Positions 8,529-18,182 are shown, counted from the stretch's first letter. The stretch is 64,000 nucleotides of DNA from Arthrobacter sp. Leaf69 (GCF_001422645.1 NZ_LMLR01000010.1:651060-715059); one strand, 5' to 3'. Numbers and translations are program-made. Notes: generated by a model not told the origin, from the sequence alone.

Positions 8529-9821
8529 CTAGAGCGACTTCACGGCCGTGAGGAACTTCGCCCAGGAGGCCTCGGCGTCGTCCGACTTGTCCACGTCAAC
8601 GCGGGTGAGCGCCTGCTGCATGGCGTCATTGATGGCGAAGAACTTCGGTCCCTTGAACGGGGAGTCGCCGACGGCCTTGGCACGCTCTGCGAAGATCTTG
8701 CCGGTGGGGGCGTTGTTGAAGAACTCGTTGGTCTGGCCCAGCAGCTCCTCACTGGTCAGTGCCTCGACCTGGCTCGGGAACGTGCCCTTGGCGGTGAACG
8801 CCTTGACCTGCTGCTCGGGAGCGGTCAGCCAGGCTGCGAGTTTCTTGGCCTCAGCCTGGTTTTTGCCCTGCGACGGAACGGTCAGGTAGGAACCGCCCCA
8901 GTTGCCGCCGCCACCCGGGAAGACATTGGCGACGTCCCAGCCCTCGACTCCGGCAGCGTTGCCTTCAATGACACCAAGCATCCAGCCGGGGCAGAGGGTC
9001 GTGGCGAACTTCTGAGACTGGAAACCGGCCACCCAGTCGCTGCTCCATTGGCCCAGGTGCGCCGAGAGGTTATCCTTCGTCGAGGCGTTGAGGACCTTGG
9101 TGTAGACCTCCTTGACCTCCGGGTTGTCGGCGGCGATGACCGTGCCGTCCTCGTTCTCGTAGGCCTTCGACATCTGGTTGCTCATGCCCTGGTAGATGGC
9201 TCCGGCGGAGTCGAACCATGCCGGGCCCGTCCCTGCGGCGACGAACTTCTTGCCGGCGTCGAAGTAGCTGTCCCAGGTGGTGCCGAGCATCTTGGCGACA
9301 GATTCGCGGTCCGATGGCATCCCTGCGGCTTCAAGCAGTGCCGCGTTGTAGCAGACAGCCTCGGGTCCGGAGTCTGTGCCGTAGCCGATAAGGTGCCCGT
9401 CCTGGGTGGTGGCTGCCTCCGTCTTCCATTCCAGCCAGCGGCCTTCCACGGCAGGATCCTTCAGATCCACGAACTGGTCCGGGTACTCCTTGAGTTCGGA
9501 CAGCCAGTCGACCTCGATGGCCTCGATGTCCGAAAGGCCTGATCCCGCCGCCAGGCGCGTGGTCAGGTTGTCGCGCGCTTCGTTCGTGGTGGCGGCCTTC
9601 TTGTGCTGGATCGTCACGTTGGGGTTGAGGGTCTCGTATTCCTTGAGCAGCTCCTCGTAGCCGAACTCGTTGAAAGTCGCGAGGCTGAGGGTGACCGGCT
9701 CCTTGCCTGTTTCGCCAGTGGGCCCGGCGGTCTTGGGGGCATCCGCGCCGCAGCCACTCAGTGCGAGTGTGAGGCAGGCGGCAGACGCCGACAGGGCGGC
9801 AAGTTTGCGAGGGAATTTCAC
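8529..9821 (-). CDS. cebE: Sugar-binding lipoprotein of ABC transporter, CebE-like
   Basis: A 430-residue extracellular solute-binding protein (family 1). The N-terminus is a lipoprotein signal with lipobox L-S-G-C (Cys24), after which the mature protein would be lipid-anchored outside the membrane. It is the first gene of the operon. The promoter region carries two CebR-type boxes 68-104 nt upstream of the ATG. It should capture the transported oligosaccharide; cellobiose is the best guess from the operators and GH1 partner, while other beta-glucosides remain possible. Confidence 0.88.
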   Translation of the reverse strand: MKFPRKLAALSASAACLTLALSGCGADAPKTAGPTGETGKEPVTLSLATFNEFGYEELLKEYETLNPNVTIQHKKAATTNEARDNLTTRLAAGSGLSDIEAIEVDWLSELKEYPDQFVDLKDPAVEGRWLEWKTEAATTQDGHLIGYGTDSGPEAVCYNAALLEAAGMPSDRESVAKMLGTTWDSYFDAGKKFVAAGTGPAWFDSAGAIYQGMSNQMSKAYENEDGTVIAADNPEVKEVYTKVLNASTKDNLSAHLGQWSSDWVAGFQSQKFATTLCPGWMLGVIEGNAAGVEGWDVANVFPGGGGNWGGSYLTVPSQGKNQAEAKKLAAWLTAPEQQVKAFTAKGTFPSQVEALTSEELLGQTNEFFNNAPTGKIFAERAKAVGDSPFKGPKFFAINDAMQQALTRVDVDKSDDAEASWAKFLTAVKSL

Positions 9822-9888
9822 GCGGGGACTCCTTTGTCAGGGTGTGGGGACCGGAGGGATGAGGGGCTGGCCGCCCCGGATCGGTCGA

Positions 9889-9960
9889 TGAGAGCGTTCC
9901 CAGATCGATCATGGGAGCGCTCTCACCAGCATGGTGTCCTACATCACGCCGGATTGTCAA
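9889..9960 (-). promoter_or_regulatory. cebE promoter with two CebR-type operators
   Basis: On the minus strand, TTGACA (9955-9960) is a perfect -35 element, with a weak -10 candidate CACCAT at 9931-9936. Downstream lie two 14-bp near-palindromes: TGGGAGCGCTCTCA (plus-strand reading, 9912-9925) and TGAGAGCGTTCCCA (9889-9902). Each differs from the CebR/CelR consensus TGGGAGCGCTCCCA at one or two positions. They cover the expected transcription start, so binding there should block transcription. Confidence 0.7.
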
Positions 9961-9988
9961 CAGCGGAAAGCGGGCGCATCTCGAGCCC

Positions 9989-10037
9989 TTGCCCGGCCCT
10001 GGATGCGGTGTTAGGCTTCCCGGCGGGAGCGCTCCCA
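9989..10037 (+). promoter_or_regulatory. Promoter of the GH55-like gene with a CebR-type operator
   Basis: TTGCCC (9989-9994) and TAGGCT (10012-10017) are separated by 17 bp and make a good plus-strand promoter. The start point would fall near 10024. Precisely there begins CGGGAGCGCTCCCA (10024-10037), 13 of 14 matches to the CebR/CelR box with a perfect 12-bp palindromic core. The gene starts at 10131. Confidence 0.68.
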
Positions 10038-10130
10038 CACCTCGCGGTCACCGGGAGCAGGGCTCCAGTTCCCCGGCGGCCCCGTGTGCATCCGCAGGGA
10101 AATCCGCCCCAACAGAGAGCAGGACCAGCA

Positions 10131-12068
10131 ATGCCGCTAGCCCACTTCCGCCTCCGACCAGGGGCCTCGCAGCCCCGTCTCCGGAGGCCTCTGCGTCTCC
10201 ACAGCCGGCTGTTCGCCGGCAGCGTCGCCGTCCTACTGGGCGTGCTGGCCACCGGCGCCGGAGCCGCATCGGCGGCCGATACCGCCGCACCGGCGAAGCC
10301 GGCCCCGGCCCAGCCGCAGCCCGCGAAAGCGAACACGGCGCCGGCGCCCGAGTTCGGTCCCAACGTCCGGATCTTCGACCCCAGCATGCCGGTGGCCGAT
10401 ATCCAGGCCACCGTCGACGCCATTCACGCCGAACAGGTCGACGACGAAATGGGCTCCAAGCGGTACTCCTTGCTGTTCAAGCCCGGCACCTATGGCAGCG
10501 CCGAGGAGCCCCTCATCGTCCAGGTCGGCTATTCGACGGAGGTCGCGGGCCTGGGCGATTCACCCACGGATGTCACCATCAACGGGCACGTGGACGTCTA
10601 CAACCGGTGCCTGACCGCGGACAACTGCATCGCGCTGAACAACTTCTGGCGCTCATTGTCCAACCTCACCATCAACGTCACCGGCCTTGACGGCTGCCGG
10701 AGTTCGGCCAACTTCTGGGCTGCCTCGCAGGCCTCTCCCATGCGGCGGGTCAACATCACCGGTGGCAACCTGTCCTTGATGGACTACTGCACCGCCGGAC
10801 CGCAGTACGCCAGCGGCGGTTTCATTTCCGATTCAAAGACCGGCCCTGTGATCAACGGTTCACAGCAGCAGTATTTCGTGCGTGACAGCAGCATCGGCGA
10901 TTGGTCCAACGGGGTCTGGAACCAGGTCTTTTCCGGCGTGGATGGCGCCCCGGCGCAGTCCTTCCCGAATCCGCCCTACACCACCCTCGCGAGCACCCCG
11001 GTCAGCCGGGAGAAGCCGTACCTCACCGTCGACGCCGCTGGCCAGTACGGCGTCTTCGTTCCCGCGGTCGGCAAGGACTCCGCCGGGACCACGTGGGAAA
11101 ACGGCCCGACGGCGGGCCGCAGCATTCCGCTCTCCGACTTCTTCGTGGCCAGGCCCGGCGATTCGGTCAAGACCATCAACTCCCAGTTGGCTCGCGGCAA
11201 GAACCTGCTGCTGACCCCGGGGGTCTACGACGTCGACCAGAGCATCGAGGTCAAGCGGGCGAACACGGTCGTACTCGGACTCGGCATGGCGACCCTCACC
11301 GCTGTCAATGGCGCCGTGCCGCTGACAGTGGCGGATGTTCCCGGCGTCGACATTGCCGCCGTCACCGTGGACGCCGGCGAGGTGAACTCGCCCGCGCTGA
11401 TGCGGATCGGGAAGGCCATGAAGCCCGGAGCCGGCGGAGTCTCGAGCTCACTGAAGCACAGCGATCCGGCCAACCCCACCACGCTCCACGACGTGTTCTT
11501 CCGGATTGGCGGCCCGCACGTTGGCAAGGCCTCGCTCAGCCTGGAAGTCAACAGCGACAACGTGCTCCTGGACCACATCTGGGCCTGGCGGGCGGACCAC
11601 GGCAACGGCGTCGGCTGGACAACCAACACGGGCGACAACGGCGTCATCATCAACGGCGACCATGTCACGGCCACCGGCCTTTTCGTGGAGCACTACCAGC
11701 AGTACAACGTCATCTGGAACGGCGAACACGGCAAAACGGTGTTCTTCCAGAACGAACTGCCCTACGACGCGCCCAACCAGGCCGCCTGGCAGCATGACGG
11801 TGTCCTTGGCTGGGCCGGCTACAAAGTCGCCGACTCCGTCAAGACCCACGAACTCTGGGGCGGGGGCAGCTACGTTTACAACAACGTGGACCCCACGATT
11901 CACGCCACCCGGGGCTTCGAAGTTCCGGTCACGCCCGGCGTCAGGCTTCACGGCCTGCTGACCGTCAACCTCGGTGCAGGGACCCTGGACCACGTCGTCA
12001 ACGACACCGGCGCGCCGGTCTCGACGGACGCCGTCGGGGTGCCCAGCTACGTGGCCAGCTTCGGCTAA
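10131..12068 (+). CDS. Secreted beta-helix protein, GH55-like (candidate exo-beta-1,3-glucanase)
   Basis: A 645-residue secreted protein. An arginine-rich N-terminus and hydrophobic core end at A-S-A near residue 48, a signal peptidase I site; a P/A-rich linker follows. The rest is rich in N-G-x-V-x-V and x-I-x-G-x-x-V turns typical of right-handed parallel beta-helices. Blocks such as F-G-P-N-V-R-I-F-D-P-S-M, L-L-F-K-P-G-T-Y-G and H-V-G-K-A-S-L-S-L-E-V-N-S-D resemble actinobacterial proteins related to GH55 laminarinases, which databases sometimes mislabel as adenylyl cyclases. The assignment is from memory of those sequences. The CebR-type box at its promoter supports a role in extracellular beta-glucan breakdown. 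The start has an AGGA ribosome site. Confidence 0.65.
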   Translation: MPLAHFRLRPGASQPRLRRPLRLHSRLFAGSVAVLLGVLATGAGAASAADTAAPAKPAPAQPQPAKANTAPAPEFGPNVRIFDPSMPVADIQATVDAIHAEQVDDEMGSKRYSLLFKPGTYGSAEEPLIVQVGYSTEVAGLGDSPTDVTINGHVDVYNRCLTADNCIALNNFWRSLSNLTINVTGLDGCRSSANFWAASQASPMRRVNITGGNLSLMDYCTAGPQYASGGFISDSKTGPVINGSQQQYFVRDSSIGDWSNGVWNQVFSGVDGAPAQSFPNPPYTTLASTPVSREKPYLTVDAAGQYGVFVPAVGKDSAGTTWENGPTAGRSIPLSDFFVARPGDSVKTINSQLARGKNLLLTPGVYDVDQSIEVKRANTVVLGLGMATLTAVNGAVPLTVADVPGVDIAAVTVDAGEVNSPALMRIGKAMKPGAGGVSSSLKHSDPANPTTLHDVFFRIGGPHVGKASLSLEVNSDNVLLDHIWAWRADHGNGVGWTTNTGDNGVIINGDHVTATGLFVEHYQQYNVIWNGEHGKTVFFQNELPYDAPNQAAWQHDGVLGWAGYKVADSVKTHELWGGGSYVYNNVDPTIHATRGFEVPVTPGVRLHGLLTVNLGAGTLDHVVNDTGAPVSTDAVGVPSYVASFG

Positions 12069-12156
12069 GGCGCCGCCTGCGGGCGGGATCCCATGTCCCG
12101 CCCGCCGGACGGCAGGCCCTTTCGGCCACCGCCCGACACGCCGTCAATCCCGCGCG

Positions 12157-12207
12157 GCGCTAATTTCCTGTCGCTGCCCGAATACCGGCGCGACAGGAAT
12201 TTAGCGC
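12157..12207. terminator. Long inverted repeat between convergent genes
   Basis: Two 18-base arms (12157-12174 and 12190-12207) pair at 17 of 18 positions around a 15-base loop. It sits between the convergent GH55-like and nickel-transporter genes and overlaps the last codons of the latter. There is no T-tract, so it may be a factor-assisted bidirectional terminator or a mobile palindrome; its right part is repeat copy B. Confidence 0.5.
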
Positions 12208-12216
12208 GTCGAGGAA
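12178..12216. repeat. Intergenic repeat copy B (related to 4000-4038)
   Basis: It shares 32 of 39 bases with 4000-4038. It includes the right arm of the inverted repeat at 12157-12207 and supplies the stop codon and last residues of the Ni/Co transporter. Confidence 0.4.
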
Positions 12217-13274
12217 GTGGATCCGCGTCGCGGGCGTGACGTCGTGAGCCGCCCGTGCACGGCGGCCGCTCCCCAGACCGTCAGCAGGCAGGCGACCAGC
12301 AGCAGCCCGGCCTCGCCCAGGTCGATTCCGTCCAGCCAGGTGGTCACCGGGTCCTCGAGGCCGAAGGCGGCGTTGAAGAAACCGCCCAGGGTGATGAACG
12401 AAATGAACAGGGCCGACACGGCGGAGATCCCGGTGATCAGTGCGTTGAAGCCCAGCCGCCTTTGCGGACTGTGGATAGCTGAGCCGTACATACGCATCAT
12501 CACCACCCCGTTGGCGGTGTCGCACAGCGTCATGGCGGCGGTGAACGCCAGCGGAAGGGCCAGGAGGGCCAGCGGGGAAACTCCGGCCAGGGATGCCGAA
12601 GTCGCCATGACCAGCAGCCCGATGGTGGTGGCGGTGTCAAAGCCCAGGCCGAACAGGAACCCGATGACGTAAATGTTCCGCGGCCGCTGGACCCGGCTGA
12701 GGGGCTTCGCCAGCAGCCGGGCCACGAATCCCCGGGCCTCAAGATCCTCGTCCCGCACCTCTCCGCCGCCCTGCGCACTCCGGTAAGCCTTCGAGGCCCG
12801 GAGAAAAGCGGAGCCGTTGAACAGGCCCATGGCCAGCAGGAAGGTCCCCGAGACCCCGCTGCCGATCAGGCCCAGCACGAGGTTTCCGGCGGTGCCGTCC
12901 GACATGAACTCGCCCACGATAGCGGCGCCGCCCACGGCGAGGATGCCGGCCAGGATCACCACCGAGCTGTGGCCCAGGCTGAAAGCGAACCCGACACTCA
13001 CCGGGTCTTTCCGCTGGGCCACGAACTTGCGGGTCGAATTGTCGATGGCGGCGAGGTGGTCCCAGTCGTAGCTGTGTTTGATGCCCGCCGCATAGGCAGT
13101 CAGCACCAGGCCAAGTGCCAGCGGAGCGCCGGACGTCACCAAACCTGCGAGGAGAAGGACGACGGCGGCGGCGTGCAGGGCGACCACCGCACCGAAGGTG
13201 ATGAACAACCGGGTCCGCAACGGGAGATTCCCCCGCTGACGGTACAGGGCGGCGAACGCGGTTAACGTGGTCAT
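12201..13274 (-). CDS. Nickel/cobalt transporter, NiCoT (HoxN/NixA) family
   Basis: A 357-residue membrane protein with about eight hydrophobic segments. The NiCoT signature in helix II reads H-S-Y-D-W-D-H-L-A-A-I-D-N, preserving the H-x4-D-H metal motif, and a second signature L-G-H-S-S-V-V follows. The tryptophan inside H-x4-D-H is unusual, where Ala or Ser is more common. ATG 13274 is chosen: it overlaps the ureD stop by 1 nt (TGATG) with an AGGAAG ribosome site. As the last gene of the urease operon it most likely imports Ni2+ for urease activation. The C-terminus is basic and serine-rich, partly encoded by a repeat. Confidence 0.88.
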   Translation of the reverse strand: MTTLTAFAALYRQRGNLPLRTRLFITFGAVVALHAAAVVLLLAGLVTSGAPLALGLVLTAYAAGIKHSYDWDHLAAIDNSTRKFVAQRKDPVSVGFAFSLGHSSVVILAGILAVGGAAIVGEFMSDGTAGNLVLGLIGSGVSGTFLLAMGLFNGSAFLRASKAYRSAQGGGEVRDEDLEARGFVARLLAKPLSRVQRPRNIYVIGFLFGLGFDTATTIGLLVMATSASLAGVSPLALLALPLAFTAAMTLCDTANGVVMMRMYGSAIHSPQRRLGFNALITGISAVSALFISFITLGGFFNAAFGLEDPVTTWLDGIDLGEAGLLLVACLLTVWGAAAVHGRLTTSRPRRGSTSSTR

Positions 13275-14247
13275 CAGTACTTCCTGAGGTCCAGGGGCGC
13301 CGTGCCGTGCCACCGCTGCCGGAGCAGCGCGGTGCAGGCCCCCAGCAGCCTCTTGAGTTCCTCGGTGCTGTTCGACAGGGACCGGAGTACCAGACCGCTG
13401 ATGCCATCAACTGAAGAAGTCAACGAGACCCCCGTGCAGGCGTCGTGCCCATCGGTCAGTGCATGCAGTTCGTCCGCGAGTTCCTGGTCGACGCGCCCGT
13501 CGACGACGATCAGGGATCCCAGATGGCTGAAGCCCTCCATAAATCCCAGGCCGGTGACGTCGTGCTGGGGAGGCCGGATCAGCAGGTTGTCGAGCGCCAG
13601 CAGCCTGCCCCGCCCCGCGGATCCGATGGTGATCTCGGTCCGCAGCCGCAGTTCCTCGTAGCGGAACGCGGCGCCGTCCGGTGACCAGCCGGGAGTGATC
13701 ACCTCTGACATGACCAGGCTCGACGTCGGGTGCATGGTGATGTGGGTGTTCTGCCGGTAGCTGGCTTCCCGGTAGGCGATCAGCTGGTCCGGCGCCAGTT
13801 CCAGCTGGGCCCGCTCCCCCAGCCGCAACCGCATCCGCTGCTCGGCAAACGAACCCGGTGTCCGGTAGACCTTGGTGGCCGACTGGGTAGTGAGCAGCAG
13901 CTTCGCCCCCGCCGCCACCTCCACGTCAATGACATACAGATCAGCCCCCAAATACGCCCCGCCAGGATTCACCACCACATAACAAACCTGCCCGGACCCA
14001 TCCAAGTAATGGGGCCGCAAAACCCGCAAGGCGCCCTGATGAAACTGACGCGCGGCCACGGAGCGGCCCGCACGGTCGGCGATGACAAGCTCGAGGTGAC
14101 CCATAGGCTCCCGGGCGTTCTGGTTGGCTCCGGCGGCTTCACCGGATTTGGGGCCGTGCCCGCTTCGCGGTGCCCGCCACGCCGCGGCCCCAAAATCCGG
14201 CCTCGCCGCCTCAGCGATCAGGTCACCAGCCCGCAGCCCGAGAATAC

Positions 14248-14251
<4 letters not shown>
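13274..14251 (-). CDS. ureD: Urease accessory protein UreD
   Basis: UreD/UreH binds apo-urease and forms the tunnel scaffold with UreF and UreG for nickel delivery. The core ([24 protein letters not shown]) is diagnostic. Two starts are possible. ATG 14251 overlaps ureG by 4 nt (ATGA) and gives 325 residues. ATG 14104, with a GGGAG ribosome site, gives 276 residues, nearer the usual family length and beginning [10 protein letters not shown]. The extra 49 codons are low in family similarity and are dominated by a large DNA inverted repeat, so the shorter form may be the real protein. Confidence 0.85.
14132..14210. repeat. Inverted repeat at the ureG-ureD junction
   Basis: Arms at 14142-14156 and 14185-14200 (CCGGATTTGGGGCCG against CGGCCCCAAAATCCGG) pair with one bulged base. 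Outer GGCGGC/GCCGCC bases extend the pairing to 14132-14210. The 28-base loop is GC-rich. It lies just upstream of the alternative ureD start, so it may be an inserted palindrome or an RNA hairpin modulating ureD translation. Confidence 0.55.
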
Positions 14252-14865
<614 letters not shown>

Positions 14866-14899
14866 ATTCTTCTCCAGACATATTTCTCGTGTGGCGGAC

Positions 14900-15589
14900 T
14901 TAGCTCATAAACATGCGGGCACGCTGGCGTTCGTGCCGCATCTGCGAAATTTCAAGGCCGGGGCTGACCGCCCCGAAGTCGGAAAGGGCAAGGCTCCCTG
15001 CCCGTGCGACGGCGGCCGTTACGTCGCCGGCGGCCTGACGCAGCAGCCGCTGGCCGGCGTTCTGCCCCAAAGGAATCGCCCGGACGGCGTTCTGCGTCAA
15101 CGACGTCGCCGTGGCGAACAGGTAGGCGGAGAGGGCCTCCGGCAGCGGGACGCCCAGGGAACGCGCGACGACGGCGAACGCCAGCGGCTGGTGGCCGGCG
15201 GCGCGGCCGGAACCCACCAGCTCCCGGTAGTCCGCCAGTTCAGCGGACGGAAAGATCTCCGCGCCGATCTCCAGCAGCCGGGTGCCCATTTTGACGCTGG
15301 CCTCGCGCAGCTGCCGGGGCAGCAGCTGGGCCGTCAGCAATGCATCCAGTTCAGCGACGGAAAAATCCTCATAGAGGAACCGGATAGCCAGGGCGTCCGA
15401 ATAGGTCAGCTGCTGGCCCACGAAGGCGGACAGCCAGACCCCGAACGACGCCTCATCATGGACCCGTCCGCGCTCGATGTAGCTTTCAAACCCCAGCGAG
15501 TGAGCAAACGCCCCGGTCGGCAGCGCCGAATCGCACAGCTGCTGCAAAGCGAGCTGGTAAGGCGCGGGGCTAGTGGCTGTGTTCGGCAT
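14900..15589 (-). CDS. ureF: Urease accessory protein UreF
   Basis: A 229-residue all-helical protein. [18 protein letters not shown] near the N-terminus is the UreF hallmark. It acts as the GTPase-gating partner that bridges UreD and UreG. Its first 20 nt overlap the ureE 3' end, indicating translational coupling. Confidence 0.94.
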   Translation of the reverse strand: MPNTATSPAPYQLALQQLCDSALPTGAFAHSLGFESYIERGRVHDEASFGVWLSAFVGQQLTYSDALAIRFLYEDFSVAELDALLTAQLLPRQLREASVKMGTRLLEIGAEIFPSAELADYRELVGSGRAAGHQPLAFAVVARSLGVPLPEALSAYLFATATSLTQNAVRAIPLGQNAGQRLLRQAAGDVTAAVARAGSLALSDFGAVSPGLEISQMRHERQRARMFMS

Positions 15590-16052
15590 GGCGGAAGGGG
15601 ACGGGCATCACGCGCTCCTGGCGGTCATAGGGCGCTCCGACGAGTTTGAGGTAGTCCTCCACGGTGTGGTCGTACTGGCAGACCATCACGGCGGCGCCAT
15701 ATTCCGAGGAGGGCTCGAAGAACTGGGCTTGCAGGTGCCGGTTCCCGAGGGAATGCGCCACCACGCCCATCTCGTGGATGGAACGCGGCGCGATGACCAG
15801 GACATCGGTGGGCAGCACCGACACGACGATCATGTTGGTGTCCGCGACGTGCAGGATGTCGCCGTCGCGCAGGTCCCCGGACCCGGACGGGAGGCGGATG
15901 CCGATTTCCTTGCCGTGGTCGGTGGTGACGCGCTGGACGCGTTTGACCAGCTGGGCGCTGGGCAGCACCACCTTTTCCCGGTGGAGCCCGGCAAAAGGGT
16001 CGGGTCCGGAGCGAAGGTCGTGGGTGTTGCCGAGGACCTTTTCGATGATCAT
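15570..16052 (-). CDS. ureE: Urease nickel metallochaperone UreE
   Basis: A 160-residue protein starting at ATG 16052 (M-I-I-E-K-V-L-G-N) with a strong GGAGGAG ribosome site; the frame continues upstream into ureC and is rejected there. The N-terminal peptide-binding domain and C-terminal ferredoxin-like metal domain (G-N-R-H-L-Q-A-Q-F region) are recognisable. The C-terminus ends F-R-H-A-E-H-S-H, a short His-containing tail rather than the long His-rich tail of Klebsiella UreE, so storage capacity is probably small. Confidence 0.92.
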   Translation of the reverse strand: MIIEKVLGNTHDLRSGPDPFAGLHREKVVLPSAQLVKRVQRVTTDHGKEIGIRLPSGSGDLRDGDILHVADTNMIVVSVLPTDVLVIAPRSIHEMGVVAHSLGNRHLQAQFFEPSSEYGAAVMVCQYDHTVEDYLKLVGAPYDRQERVMPVPFRHAEHSH

Positions 16053-16071
16053 GCCTGTCTCCTCCGGGAGC

Positions 16072-17847
16072 CTAGAAAAGGAAGTAGCGCTGCGCCATGG
16101 GCAGCACGTCGGACGGTTCGCAGGTGACGTCCTCGCCGTCGACGGTGACCCGGTACGTTTCCGGGTCCACGTCGATGTCCGGGGTGGCACCGTTGTACTT
16201 GAGGTCCGCTTTCGTGAGGCTGCGGATGCCGGACACGGGCCGGATGACTTTCTCCAGCCCGAGCTCCGCCGGGACACCGGAGTCGATGGCGGCCTGGGAA
16301 AGGAAAGTGATGGAGGACTGCTGCAGGGCCTTGCCGTAGGTGGCGAACATGGGCCGCATGGTGCGCGGCTGCGGCGTGGGGATGGAGGCGTTGGCGTCAC
16401 CCATCAGCGCATAGGCGATCTGCCCGCCCTTGAGCACCAGGTCCGGCTTGACCCCGAAAAACGCCGGGTCCCAGAGCACCAGGTCCGCGAACTTTCCCAC
16501 CTCCACCGAGCCGATGGAGTCCGCCATGCCCTGCGCGATGGCCGGGTTGATGGTGTATTTCGCCACGTAGCGCTTGATCCGGAAGTTGTCGCTCTCCGCG
16601 CCAAGGCCGGTCGCAGCGCCGTGCACACCGCCGCCTGCATTGTCCCCCTGGGGGTCTTTCAGCACGCCGCGTTGCCGCTTCATCTTGTCCGCCACCTGCC
16701 AGGTGCGGATGACCACCTCGCCCACCCGGCCCATCGCCTGCGAGTCCGAGGAGGTGATCGCGAAAATCCCCAGATCCTGCAGCACGTCCTCGGCGGCAAT
16801 GGTCTCGGCGCGGATGCGCGAATCCGCGAAGGCCACGTCCTCCGGGATGTCCGGGTTGAGGTGGTGGCAGACCATGAGCATGTCCAAGTGCTCTTCGATG
16901 GTGTTGCGGGTGTACGGCAGCGTGGGGTTGGTGGAGGCCGGCAGGACGTTGGGCAGCCCGGCGATCTTGATGATGTCCGGGGCGTGCCCGCCGCCGGCAC
17001 CCTCGGTGTGGAAAGTGTGGATCACGCGCCCGTCGATCGCCCGGATGGTGTCCTCCACGAAGCCACACTCGTTCAGCGTGTCGGTGTGGATGGCCACCTG
17101 GACGTCGAACTGATCCGCCACCTGCAGCGAGGTGTCGATCGAGGACGTCGTGGAGCCCCAGTCCTCATGGACTTTCAGTCCGATCGCCCCGGCGCGGATC
17201 TGCTCGGCCAGGGGCTCGACGGCGGACGCGTGCCCCTTGCCGAGCAGGCCGATGTTGATCGGGAGTCCTTCGGCGGCCTGCAGCATCCGCTGGATGTGCC
17301 ATTTTCCGGGGGTTACGGTGGTGGCTTTGGTGCCCTCGGCGGGGCCGGTGCCGCCGCCGATCATGGTGGTTACGCCGCTGCACAGCGCGGCGGGAACCTG
17401 GTCCGGTGAGATGAAGTGGATGTGGGAGTCCACGCCGCCGGCGGTCAGGATCTTCCGCTCGCCCGCGATGATCTCCGTGCTGGCACCGATCACGATGTCC
17501 ACGCCGTCGGTGATCTGCGGGTTGCCGGCCTTGCCGATCCGGAAGATATGGCCGTCCCGGAGCGCGACGTCGGCCTTGTAGATCCCGGTGTAATCCAGGA
17601 TCACGACGTTGGTGATGACGGTGTCCGGAATGTCTTCCCCCTGGACGTCCCCGTCCCGGGTCAGTTGGCCGTTCTGGCCCATGCCGTCGCGGATCACCTT
17701 CCCGCCGCCAAACACCACTTCCTCGCCGTAGACGGTGAGGTCATTCTCGATCTCGAGGAAGAGTTCGGTGTCGGCGAGGCGGATGGCGTCGCCCGTCGTC
17801 GGGCCGTACAGGTCCGCGTATTGCCTGCGTGGCAACTCGAAGCTCAT
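16072..17847 (-). CDS. ureC: Urease alpha subunit (catalytic)
   Basis: A 591-residue catalytic subunit hydrolysing urea to ammonia and carbamate. Visible nickel-site residues are H142 and H144 (S-H-I-H-F), carbamylated K225 (G-L-K-V-H-E-D-W), H254, H280 and D368. The mobile flap C327-H328 lies in M-V-C-H-H-L-N-P. It is about 20 residues longer than usual because of a glycine/alanine-rich insertion at about residues 398-419, just before D-N-F-R-I-K-R-Y. The ATG overlaps ureB in an ATGA. All catalytic residues are intact, so it should be active. Confidence 0.96.
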   Translation of the reverse strand: MSFELPRRQYADLYGPTTGDAIRLADTELFLEIENDLTVYGEEVVFGGGKVIRDGMGQNGQLTRDGDVQGEDIPDTVITNVVILDYTGIYKADVALRDGHIFRIGKAGNPQITDGVDIVIGASTEIIAGERKILTAGGVDSHIHFISPDQVPAALCSGVTTMIGGGTGPAEGTKATTVTPGKWHIQRMLQAAEGLPINIGLLGKGHASAVEPLAEQIRAGAIGLKVHEDWGSTTSSIDTSLQVADQFDVQVAIHTDTLNECGFVEDTIRAIDGRVIHTFHTEGAGGGHAPDIIKIAGLPNVLPASTNPTLPYTRNTIEEHLDMLMVCHHLNPDIPEDVAFADSRIRAETIAAEDVLQDLGIFAITSSDSQAMGRVGEVVIRTWQVADKMKRQRGVLKDPQGDNAGGGVHGAATGLGAESDNFRIKRYVAKYTINPAIAQGMADSIGSVEVGKFADLVLWDPAFFGVKPDLVLKGGQIAYALMGDANASIPTPQPRTMRPMFATYGKALQQSSITFLSQAAIDSGVPAELGLEKVIRPVSGIRSLTKADLKYNGATPDIDVDPETYRVTVDGEDVTCEPSDVLPMAQRYFLF

Positions 17848-18173
17848 TTGCGTCCCTCCTCAACCGGGGCAAGCGGGCCGTTGACCGCGTTGCTGAGGCC
17901 GTAGACCTCGCGCCGGCCGGCCAGCTGGATCAGCCGGACGGTCCTGCTGTCCCCGGGTTCGAACCGGGCCGCCGTGCCCGCCGGGATGTCCAGGCGCCGG
18001 CCGGAGGCGGCCTGCCGGTTGAACGCCAGGGCGGCGTTCGCTTCGGCAAAATGAAAGTGCGATCCCACCTGTACGGGGCGGTCGCCGGTGTTGGTCACCA
18101 CGACGTCGATCGCCTCGCGGCCCGCGTTGACCAGCACCGGCTCCGTGTTGAGGACGTATTCTCCGGGAATCAT
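17844..18173 (-). CDS. ureB: Urease beta subunit
   Basis: A 109-residue beta-sandwich structural subunit. M-I-P-G-E-Y, followed by [21 protein letters not shown], is diagnostic. It is a separate polypeptide as in most bacteria, not fused to gamma as in Helicobacter. It starts 9 nt after ureA. Confidence 0.96.
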   Translation of the reverse strand: MIPGEYVLNTEPVLVNAGREAIDVVVTNTGDRPVQVGSHFHFAEANAALAFNRQAASGRRLDIPAGTAARFEPGDSRTVRLIQLAGRREVYGLSNAVNGPLAPVEEGRK

Positions 18174-18182
18174 GCAGCTCCC

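Noticed and set aside
10131..12068. Adenylyl cyclase annotation for the beta-helix protein
   Set aside because: No class III cyclase catalytic motifs are visible and the protein has a secretion signal and beta-helix pattern.
15664..17409. Open frame of 581 codons on the plus strand opposite ureC/ureE
   Set aside because: Shadow of urease genes with all urease motifs intact on the other strand.
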